From: Russula earlei
Lineage: Eukaryota; Basidiomycota; Agaricomycetes; Russulales; Russulaceae
Direction: 5' to 3'
Length of the DNA stretch: 24,243 nucleotides
NCBI GenBank assembly: GCA_025769875.1
Contig: JAGFNK010000721.1
Coordinates: 1-24,243, forward strand
Shown here: one piece after another, positions 1 to 8,212 of the stretch
Layout: each line of letters begins with the position of its first letter
How positions within the stretch are numbered: position 1 is the first letter of the stretch
Notes under the pieces: model-generated
Seen by the model: the letters and a program-made list of their open reading frames with translations, nothing else
The model's database searches: none
What the model was told of the DNA's origin: nothing
Translations under genes and position numbers: made by a program

Positions 1-2
1 CA

Positions 3-427
3 ACCGAACTCGAGACTTGGACTGCTACTCTCAAAACCTTCGATGAAAAACATCATATTAAACCCTTCTTCTCCCATTCTCATCCCCTGTTTTCTACCTC
101 ACCTTCCGCTCCCGTGTCCCACTTACCCTTTCAAAATAATATATGGCCTTGATCATGCCTCTTCGGCGAACACGAAGCTGCCCTGCAACAGTTCATTGCT
201 GCTACCTGTCTTGGTGGACGGTATGATATCTCACCTGGATTTACCTTACTACGGGCAATGAGTCATGTACGAGATTACTCGCACCTTAGCAGGGGTGAGT
301 ACTTGTATTGCCGCGCTTTTGGGATGAGGTTGATTGTAATAACTTAGATGAGACGCATCGCTGGTCCAAAAGAAGACATGCGCACACTCGTAATCTCTGC
401 GTTTGGATGTTCATTCGTCACGAATAA
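3..427 (+). pseudogene. Spliced coding fragment of unknown function, cut by the left edge
   Basis: One frame is open from base 3, with a single TGA at 150-152, and continues to 294. It then joins in phase across a well-formed intron (295-347: gtgagt donor, TAATAAC-like branch site at about 335-341, ttag acceptor) to an exon that stops with TAA at 425-427. The translation has recognisable amphipathic stretches (for example RYDISPGFTLLRAM) but I recognise no family. There is no start codon because the gene would begin left of the window. The internal stop suggests a broken copy or a second unrecognised intron. The intron is the best evidence that this was a real gene. Confidence that it is functional is low. 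Confidence 0.3.
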
Positions 428-1331
428 GGTTTGCGGTGTAGCTCTGTCTATTTTCCAGTTCGCAGCTCCTGGCCTGGTTGTCATCGTCACGCTGGCCATA
501 TCGTCGGACGCCATGATCGATTATATCGACCGGGCCCACAGCAGCCGAACACCCTCTCTACCCCGCTTGTTGGCCTCCTATTTCTGACCCTTGGAGTCGG
601 GTTCCTGGCCGAGACAAACTTACCGACGACGGCCATTCTTGGTCACGCCTTCGTGGGTGTCAACCTCCATGCTCCCGGCCTTGCTGTCCTCCTCTCATCC
701 CTTCGTACTCCCCCTCTTTCTCTCAAACATCGCCCTGCTTTCTCCGGTTCTCTTTTCACCTCGCATTCATGGCTTTCCGCCATGATACGTGAGCGCTGAC
801 CGCACACATGTCTTCGTCATTCAGTTACTCGTGCTGCCCTCGTCACCTCCCACTTACAACCGCGTAGATGATCGTAATCCAGTCGTTATGTGTGAAAGAC
901 GACGCCACGCTTACACCCGCCTTCTCTTCCTATCATATGGTGGAGCAGCGTGACGTGACCCATGCCTGTACTAGGATGTTGCTTGGAAGGGCGGTCGACC
1001 GACTCGCTGCTCGATTCATCGAGATGATTGCACTTAGGCTTATACGCGGCTCGACCTCCGGGTGCAGACAATATCAGGCGTCGTATTTTTGTATAGAGCA
1101 CTTTATATAAGGTTGAGAATTGAGTAATGAGCGTGAGATGAAGTTCATTGAAATATGTAAAGGACTGAAGTAAAGTATTTCTTGCCTCGGTTACGAAGCC
1201 CAGCAAAACATCTGGTTGCTGGCGCGTCTAGCTCCGAGTCTGTTAGCTGTAGTCTGCCTCAACTGACCATAGCCTTCTAGCGGGCTCCGTAGCTTACGCT
1301 ACAAAGCCACTGCAACCATCATTTAAACTTG
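428..1331. other. About 0.9 kb with no supported gene
   Basis: Several overlapping open frames of 60-122 codons occur on both strands, but none shows a recognisable domain, a consistent splice pattern or a preferred frame. The stretch 560-860 is pyrimidine-rich on the plus strand. A hairpin-forming sequence lies at 1283-1308. The right end abuts the truncated 3' side of the retrotransposon gag remnant, so part of this region may be old element sequence that I can no longer recognise. Confidence 0.5.
1283..1308. repeat. Interrupted inverted repeat (hairpin)
   Basis: The inner arms GTAGC and GCTAC flank a 4-nt loop. The outer arms GGCT and AGCC are separated from them by 2-nt mismatches, giving a two-part stem of 26 nt. 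It sits about 25 bp beyond the truncated end of the gag remnant. Its function is unknown and it could be chance. Confidence 0.35.
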
Positions 1332-2214
1332 TCATTTTTTGTGAACTTGACGACCATGGTGATGCTGGTGATGGACCTCGGGCGTCGATGCATCGGACAC
1401 GCATGTGCTGGCCGCAGTTATGCTACCTTCTCCTGCCTGTTTTCCGTGGAGCTTCCAGCATTCGGATACTTCGTGCCCCCGGCGCTGGCAGTGAGAGCAT
1501 TTCTTTTTGTTCTTGACGTTTGTGTGTCCTTCGCCTTCCCCCTTTTGCCGCCTTGGCGAAGTAGTGGTGGCGGTGTCACCAGTCGATCGGATCCGGTCTT
1601 TCTCATCAACGAGGATTTGACTCGTGATATACGCGGTAGTGAGTTGACTGGTGGGAGTTAGATTGAGGATGGTCTTGAGGGTGACCATTGATTTCGGTAG
1701 GGCGAGGATGATGATGAACGATAGGACTTTCTCATCGATCGGGTATCCGAGTATCTCCAGGGTTTTGGCGATGTATAGGAGTCGATTTATCTGTGGAGCC
1801 ATGGGTTCGGACTCAGGAAGGTGACCCGAAATAGATCCACAAATAAGTGTGCGATCCGTCGCTCGTCCTTCCTTTCGAAACGGCTTTGCGAGTTTATCCC
1901 AACAGTCCTTTGGCATCTTCTACGCCTAATATGGTGTCGAGCGCGTGCTCGTTTAACGTGAATATGATTTGTGCGCGTGCTTCACGGTCTTTTTGCAACC
2001 AGTCGGCGAACCCGTTGGGATCGGTGTTCGCGTCCGGTTTTGCGTACGATCCGTCTATAATGCCCATCAATCCAGTTACATTGAAAATTGCTTCCGTTTT
2101 GGCTTTCCATTGCGCATACTCGACTGTGCCATCTTCAAAGGGTGGCACGTCGTAGCATTGAAGACTGCCCTTGGGGCTCCTTCCCCACGTCTCTTGAGGT
2201 GATAGCGTGTCCAC
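1332..2214 (-). pseudogene. Frameshifted copia-type gag polyprotein fragment
   Basis: Two overlapping minus-strand frames make one protein. The frame starting at 2214 carries the copia gag N-terminal region (a conserved Tyr...Trp pattern, YAQWKAKTEAIF). The frame ending at 1332 carries the middle of gag and a CCHC zinc knuckle (CSHCQRRGHEVSEC, fitting C-x2-C-x4-H-x4-C) followed by a His-rich tail. They overlap at 1894-1916, where an extra A in an AAA run most simply explains the shift. The family packages element RNA into virus-like particles. There is no protease or pol downstream, so the copy is non-autonomous and almost certainly dead. Confidence 0.85.
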
Positions 2215-2262
2215 CTCTCAACGATGGCGAGGGCATGGGGGTCATAGTTGCTCTCGCTGCTG

Positions 2263-2274
2263 AGAGGCTCATAC
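2263..2274 (-). other. Primer-binding-site-like sequence next to the LTR
   Basis: On the minus strand, just inside the LTR end at 2280, the sequence reads GTATGAGCCTCT. This resembles the copia PBS complementary to the 3' end of initiator tRNA-Met (TGGTATCAGAGCCTCT) with two bases missing. The position, a few bases past the LTR's terminal AACA, is what a PBS requires. The match is imperfect, so this is an inference from position plus similarity. Confidence 0.45.
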
Positions 2275-2279
2275 TGCTT

Positions 2280-2641
2280 TGTTATGCGATTTTTGTAGCG
2301 ATAAGATCGCGCTCAGTCCTGTGTGGAACCAAGACTAGTAGTAAGTAATCTTACCTGTAGCGATAGGATCGCGCTAGGTGTGATGTCAGCACAAGTAATA
2401 ACTAGATGGTATGTGTAACTGACCTCAGTCTGTGTGGAATCAAGATTGAGGTTTGGGGGGAGATAGGAGTATCGTACTTATATACTCGAGTCGAACAATG
2501 GGAATGTTGTTATGAAAGGGGATGCCACCCTAACTAAGCGTGTGGGCGATCTAAGTGTGTGGCGAGCTGCAAAGCGGGGGTCCGGACTTCCGGGCTCGTG
2601 GCGGTGGTGTGTGCGTCGCGCTGTCGCTTGCAACTCCAACA
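2280..2641 (-). repeat. 5' LTR of the copia-type element (about 362 bp)
   Basis: On the minus strand it starts TGTTGGAG (2641) and ends AACA (2280), with TGTT/AACA forming the short terminal inverted repeat. A TATATAA-like box lies at about 2477-2484, in the right orientation for a U3 promoter. Near the 3' end is an internal near-direct repeat: a 20-bp unit at 2295-2314 recurs at 2356-2375 with one mismatch, and a second block (TGTGTGGAACCAAGA) at about 2320 recurs at about 2431, suggesting a partial tandem duplication. No second identical LTR is present. Confidence 0.65.
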
Positions 2642-2666
2642 ATTTTTGGGTTAAATGTGAAAGGTG

Positions 2667-2912
2667 TTGTATCTTTCAGAGACGCTCAGGTCTCATATTC
2701 TGTAGCGATAAGTCTTGATCTTGATACGTAATAAACAGTCCGACCTGTAGTCAGACATAATTAGTGTGCATATGTGATAAGTGAGAGTGCTACTGACCTC
2801 AGTTTTGTGGTAAAAAAGACGGAAACTTAAACGGGTGTAAATCGGATCGAACTGTTCATACTTCCGGCCCGGTTTGTCCGTACTGAGCCACTTGGTGGCT
2901 GCACGTCCAACA
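2667..2912 (-). repeat. Diverged second LTR, possibly a solo LTR
   Basis: On the minus strand it begins TGTTGGACGTGCAG at 2912, resembling the start of the LTR at 2641. It shares scattered blocks with it in the same order: CTTCCGG, CTGACCTCAGT followed by TGTGG, and TGTAGCGATAAG at about 2701. The lower boundary is uncertain (2667 or about 2700). The divergence suggests an older insertion or a related subfamily. An alignment of 2280-2641 with 2667-2912 would settle this. Confidence 0.45.
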
Positions 2913-3321
2913 GTTTTTCCTTTTCCACATTCCTGTGTAACGTATGCGCTTTCATGTCCCACTAAAACCGGTTTTGTGGGTCGCGAAAACACGGCGAATG
3001 GTTATGGTCTCTACATAGTTTGTCTGGAGAGAACTGATACCATGATCAAGTTCTGCACATCGATCGTGATACAGCAAAGTGTATGATGAATGAGTTATGC
3101 CTGATAAGTCCTGCTCTGAGGGTGCTAAATCAGGCCATTGTGCGTCGAACTGCGCCGCAGTCTTTGCAGTGGCAATGACGGTGAAGTACTGCCTGTGCCT
3201 GTGCATTGACGCCCGGAACCGGAACCGGAGCATCCGCTCATGGAAATTCAATTATTGCCTCGCAACTCGCCACTCTACATCACACAATCGCACAGTTCCT
3301 CTCAGCCTATATCGGACTACA
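2913..3321. promoter_or_regulatory. Upstream region of the myosin gene, with a palindrome
   Basis: This is 409 bp without a gene. It holds a 12-bp perfect palindrome (AAAACCGGTTTT, 2964-2975) extended by CCCAC/GTGGG arms to 2958-2980, and a short GGAACC tandem run at about 3214-3229. I see no clear TATA box. By position it must contain the promoter and 5' UTR of the plus-strand myosin gene. No specific factor site can be claimed. Confidence 0.4.
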
Positions 3322-6300
3322 ATGGTTTGTCTTATATGCTTGGCGCATCAGATATCTTATGTTTGTCCCTCAGGCTCCGTCCAAAAAGGCTGGAAAGAAG
3401 GGATCTGCAGCTCCGAGGAAGGCTGGTCCTACAAAGGTCGCGAAGGTTGTTCACTCGCCCTTGTCCCAGTCATCTGTCAACTGATATCAGTCAAGGCTGA
3501 CTGGAAGGAAGGCTTCAAGAAGAAGCAGGTTGGGGTCTCAGATATGACCCTACTGACAACCATCAGCAACGAGAGCATCAACGATAACTTGCAGAAACGA
3601 TGGACGAGCGGTGAGATCTATACTTACATTGGCGCCGTCTTGATATCAGTCAACCCTTTTCGAGGTGAGGGTCTCCTTGTTCGCTTAAATTTATGCATAA
3701 TAATGTCGCTAGACCTCGGCATATATTCTGAGGACGTCCAGCGCCGATATCAAGGCAAAAATAGGCTTGAAGTTCCTCCACATGTTTTCGGGATTGCAGA
3801 ATCTGCCTTTTACAACATGAATGCATATAAAGAAAACCAGTGTGTTATTATCTCTGGAGAATCCGGCGCTGGAAAGACGGAAGCTGCCAAACGTATCATG
3901 CAGTATATCGCGGCGGTATCAGGTGGACAGGATAGCAGCATCCAGCAGATAAAGGAAATGGTCCTGGCCACCAACCCTCTACTAGAGAGCTTCGGATGTG
4001 CGAAGACGCTCCGCAATAACAACTCAAGCCGACATGTGCGCCAATCCCCTTATCTTGAAACAATATGCTCATCGTCATGTAGGGGAAATACTTAGAGATT
4101 ATGTTCAACGAACGTGCAGAGCCAATCGGCGCTCAAATCACCAATTATCTGTTAGAGAAGGCCCGTGTTGTCGGTCAAGTTCAAAACGAACGTAACTTCC
4201 ACGTATTCTATCAGTTCACGAAAGCTGCGTCGTCCGAGCAGCGGGGTAAGATACTTTTCTACTCTGCTCTTTTATTTACTTCGACTTATGCATTTTTGCA
4301 GAGGCGTTTGGCTTGCAGGGACCTGAAGCGTATGCTTACACTAGCCTAAGCAACTGTTTGGAGGTTGAGGGCATAGACGATACCAGAGACTTTTCTGATA
4401 CCCTGGTAAGTCCTGACTGTTATTTGCGATACATTCAAGCTAAGCTTTGTTTAGAGAGCCATGAAGGTCATCGGCTTGAGTGCAGAAGAACAAAATGAAA
4501 TATTCCGTATGCTTGCAATAATTCTTTGGCTCGGAAACGTGCAATACGACGAGATGGACGATGGCAATGCCGCTATATCCGATATTGGAGTCCCTGACTT
4601 TATCGCCTACCTCATGGAGGTTGATAGTGCCCACGTTCAGAAGGTGCTGACATCCAAAGTTGTCGAAACTCAGAGAGGCGGGAGACGCGGCTCTGTCTAC
4701 GACGTACCCCTGAATCCTGCGCAAGCTAGCTCAGGGAGAGATGCTTTAGCCAAGGCTATCTACAACAACTTATTCGAATGGATAGTCTCGCGCATCAACA
4801 TCTCAATGAAGGTCCGCGGAGTGACAAGCCAGTTGATTGGAATTCTGGTGTGTTTGGCATATTGTTTACCCGAGGTCTATCTCTACACGCCCTGCAGGAT
4901 ATCTTCGGATTCGAGATCTTTGAGGTGACACCTACAACATCGATCGTGAATTAGCGCTCAATCGTTATTCAAGGAAAACTCTTTCGAGCAACTCTGCATC
5001 AACTACGTTAACGAAAAGCTACAGCAGATCTTTATCGAGTTAACTCTCAAGACTGAACAGGAGGAATACGTTCGTGAGCGGATTAAGTGGACGGAGATCA
5101 AGTACTTCAACAACAAGATTGTCTGCGACCTCATTGAGGAGCGTCGACCTCCCGGGATCTTTGCTTCTCTGAATGATGCCACTGCAACTGCACATGCAGA
5201 TCCTACCGCAGCTGATAACAGTTTCATCCAGCGCACCGCGGCTCTTGCTACCAATCCGCATTTCGAGGCTCGAGGAGCTCAGTTCTTGGTCAAACACTAC
5301 GCTGGTGATGTCATGTATCAGGTCGCGGGAATGACGGATAAGAATAAGGACGCCCTCATCAAGGATCTGTTTGATCTTATTTCTATGAGTGGTAACGCAT
5401 TTCTGCAAGCACTGTTCCCTGAACGTCCAGACCCCAATAGCAAGAGACGTCCTCCAACTGCAGGCGACAGGATCAAGGCGAGTGAAACCCATTCCGACTG
5501 ACAACATTGGTCTTACGATCAGCGTTCAATTCAGGCGTCCGCGGGAGCGTTGGTCGATAATCTCATGCGTGCACAACCATCTTACATCCGTACTATCAAA
5601 CCCAACCAAAATCGGAGCGCATCAGAATTCGACACCAAGGCGGTTCTCCATCAGATTAAGTACCTCGGCCTTCAAGAGAATATCCGAGTTCGTCGTGCAG
5701 GTTTCGCCTATCGCAATACGTTTGAAAAACTGGTGGAGCGGTTTTATCTTTTATCGCCCAACACTTCATATGCAGGGGAATACACCTGGTCGGGTGATGC
5801 TCGTAGCGGATGCGAGAAAATTCTCATTGACACCGGGATCGCGAAGGAGGAGTGGCAGATGGGTGTCACAAAAGCTTTCATCAAGAATCCGGAGACTGTA
5901 CGTCCACTTTATTCAAGCCGACGAGGACCCGTTGACTCGTTTTTAGCTTTTCGCCTTGGAAACCATGAGAGACCGATACTGGCATAACATGGCCATCAGA
6001 ATCCAACGTGCGTGGCGCAATTACATGCGTTACAAGAATGAGTGTGCTAGACGTATACAACGATTCTGGAGGAACAACAAAGAATCCATCATATATGCTC
6101 AGAAGCGGGACTACGGACATCAAGTCCTCGCAGACAGGAAAGAGCGCCGGCGGTTCAGCCTGCTTAGTTACCGTCGGTTCATGGGGGATTACCTTGATCT
6201 GAACGGTGACAGCGCACTTGGTGGTGAACTGAAGTCTGTGTGTGGTATCGGAGGTATGTCCCGCCGATCGAACGTCCATAGTAGTGAGACTGAATCACCC

Positions 6301-8005
6301 TTAGCCGAATCTGTTGCGTTTAGTTCACGTATACAATTGCTGGTATCAAAATTTGGGCGGTCCAGTAAACCCAGCCCTCGATTTCTTGTTGTCGTATGTC
6401 AAAGTCTTTGTCTCAGACTCGGATTATTCTGACTCGAAAAAGACGGATAAAGCCGTTCATATTGTTATCACAACCGTCACGAAGGACGGTTCAAAGCAGA
6501 CCATTCTTGAACGCAAGGTTCCTCTCATCACAATCAAGAGTATTGCAATGTCTAATCTTCGAGACGACTGGATAGTAAGTAATGAGATTGCATCATGCCA
6601 GCTGTTTTTCCACGAACTACTGCTTAGACTCTGAATATCAATAATATCTCGGAGGATGGCGACCCTGTTTTTAGTTGCCAATTCAAGACCGAGTTAGCCT
6701 CGACTCTTCTTCAGCTGACATCAGCAGGCATCAACCTCGTAATAGGTCCTGTGTATGTTGGCTTCCTTTTCTCCTTGTCTACTCCTGTCCTGATCTTGCG
6801 ACAGAGTGGATTATGCCAAGAAGAAAGAGAAACGGGCTCAGATCAAATTCGTAAAAGACGAAACGGTTCCAAGGGATGATCAATACAAGAGTCATTCAGT
6901 GCATGTCCCTTCTGGCGAACTGCCAAGTAGCCGGTCCAGGCCGCGACCCAAGCTGAAACCCGGTGTCGTCCGCCCAATCACTCAGGGAAAACGACTCAAG
7001 AAGGGTGGTCCTTCTAAGGTCTGTTCCATTGTAGCCGAGTAATAGGTCATCCTCACCTATGATCACTGCAGCCCACCGGAACCCGGCCAAGACCTGCAAC
7101 GCAGACATTACCAGGCGATTCTCGCCCGTCCACTACGGTGAAACGCGCCGCTTCATCTGCCTCACGTGCACCTCCCCCTCCACCTGGTCGGGACCGTCCC
7201 CCATCTTCCGTACTCGAAGAACCAGACATTCCCATGTTCCGCGCCAAATATGCCTTCGAGGGACAAGCCGGCGAGTTATCATTGGTGAAGGATGACCTGG
7301 TTACGCTCGTCGAGAAGGATGAAAACGGGTGGTGGCTCGTGAAGAGAGGAGCCGAAGAAGGATGGGCGCCGAGCAATTACCTCGAGCTGGTTCCTCCGAA
7401 GCCGAAACCAGCACCTGCGCCTCCAGCCGCACCGGCACCCCCACCTACTGCGAGACGACCTCCTGCTCCCCCGGCTGCGCCAGTTGTCACATCAAAACCC
7501 ATTGCGGCACCGAAGCCGCATCCCAGGATTCAGGTGCAATCTGTCACTGCAGATACCTCTGCGAAACCTGTGGCCGTGTTCCCCGGCGGTTTACCACCCA
7601 ATGGCACTACAGCGCCATGGAAGAAGACACAGACTCCACCTGCAGGGACAACACCGACGATGTCGCGACCATCGAGCATAGTGGGGGGGAATACGGTTGG
7701 GCCAAAGCCACCGCCCCCGGCTCCCCCAGTCGGAAAGAAGCCAGCCCTGCCTCCGCCCGTGGCTCCCAAACCCACGCCCACGGCGCTGAATGCGCCTGGT
7801 AAACCGCCAGTTCCGACGGCTACGAGACCTCCGCCTGCGCCGACTGCGCCACGACCGGGTGCGGTCAAGCCCGGTGGTTCCGCTCCGGGCCAATTGGAGC
7901 TAGCAGCTGCTGTAAGTCCATTTTTTCTTTGGCTTCTGTCACGCGAGTTTAACTTGAGCTCGTTAGCTTGCCAAGCGTGCTCAGAGGCTAGCAGAGAATG
8001 AATAA
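3322..8005 (+). CDS. MYO1: Class I (unconventional) myosin, complete, 16 exons
   Basis: An actin-based ATPase motor that in fungi works at cortical actin patches in endocytosis and polarised growth. Once spliced, the frame encodes about 1305 residues, usual for fungal myosin I. The motor domain (about 30-705) has the P-loop GESGAGKT (130-137), switch I NNNSSRHGK (183-191), TEDS-site serine in [10 protein letters not shown] (about 358) and switch [11 protein letters not shown] (410-418). Two IQ motifs follow (RIQRAWRNY, about 725; RIQRFW, about 743), then a basic TH1 domain (about 770-960), an SH3 domain (about 1068-1121) and a Pro/Ala-rich tail ending LAENE. I see no acidic Arp2/3-binding end with a terminal Trp. 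The start is set by the conserved [12 protein letters not shown]-terminus, which needs an intron directly after the ATG. An AATAAA overlaps the stop codon. The gene is convergent with the next one. Confidence 0.96.
3322..8005 (+). other. MYO1: Exon map of the myosin gene
   Basis: Exons inferred from frame continuity and family similarity: 3322-3324, 3374-3445, 3496-3664, 3713-4035, 4083-4245, 4302-4405, 4455-4847, 4898-4924, 4974-5477, 5535-5897, 5947-6393, 6443-6574, 6628-6752, 6805-7018, 7072-7911, 7967-8005. The total is 3918 nt including the stop, and all phases close. Introns are 47-57 bp. The least certain junction is 3446-3495, where another donor would change a few residues of the lysine-rich N-terminus. 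Confidence 0.85.
5478..5534 (+). other. MYO1: GC-AG intron in the myosin motor domain
   Basis: The exon ends ...GGCGACAGGATCAAG and the intron opens gcgagt, i.e. a GC donor within an otherwise perfect gtgagt consensus. A CTGAC branch-like site lies inside and TTCAG is the acceptor. Splicing here joins the conserved motor sequence (TAGDRIK followed by [11 protein letters not shown]) in frame. No GT donor nearby gives a correct frame. Confidence 0.75.
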
Positions 8006-8212
8006 ATCAACGACAATGATTTCCTGGGGCGACTTGATCTAATTCGGGTCTGTCGTTGCTGCAGGCGAGAAGCAGAGATCGGTGTACAGTGGGCGTGTTA
8101 TTAGATGGCAATAATGGAATGGACATAGACGCAATGTAAAATGTCAGAGCATGGAGGGAATCATGAATGCAGGTATCGTCTATGTCTTCCGGTCAAAAAT
8201 GAGACGATGGAT
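8006..8212. terminator. Convergent 3' intergenic region
   Basis: About 207 bp separate the stop of the plus-strand myosin gene from the stop of the minus-strand coiled-coil gene. It must hold both 3' UTRs. An AATAAA at 8001-8006 overlaps the myosin stop codon and could act as a poly(A) signal, though fungal signals are degenerate. Confidence 0.35.

Larger units (their letters stand above)
1332..2641 (-). mobile_element. Truncated Ty1/copia-type LTR retrotransposon remnant
   Basis: Read on the minus strand, the order is LTR (2641 to about 2280), a primer-binding-site-like stretch (about 2263-2274), then gag from 2214 down to 1332. Protease, integrase, reverse transcriptase and a downstream LTR are absent, so this is the 5' end of a dead element. 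The LTR begins TGTTGGAG, typical of copia elements, and ends in the matching AACA. The gag frame is broken once. I cannot define target-site duplications because the 3' end is missing. Confidence 0.75.

Noticed and set aside
886..1206. 106-codon minus-strand frame near the left end
   Set aside because: No recognisable domain, start context or neighbouring exons; similar-length frames overlap it on the other strand.
1332..2641. A functional retrotransposon
   Set aside because: Pol is missing, gag is frameshifted, and only the 5' LTR is attached.
2280..2912. Repeated TGTAGCGATA units as a CRISPR-like or satellite array
   Set aside because: Only three irregular copies, all inside LTR-like sequence of a eukaryotic retroelement.
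3206..3484. Myosin start further upstream in the 92-codon frame
   Set aside because: That frame reaches the [10 protein letters not shown] segment only by translating the first intron; family N-termini begin MAPSKK.
5040..5507. 155-codon minus-strand frame inside the myosin motor exon
   Set aside because: It is antisense to a strongly conserved motor sequence and shows no domain; a shadow of the coding strand.
7530..7868. 112-codon Gly-rich minus-strand frame opposite the myosin proline-rich tail
   Set aside because: Gly-rich translation is what the antisense of CCN-rich DNA always gives.
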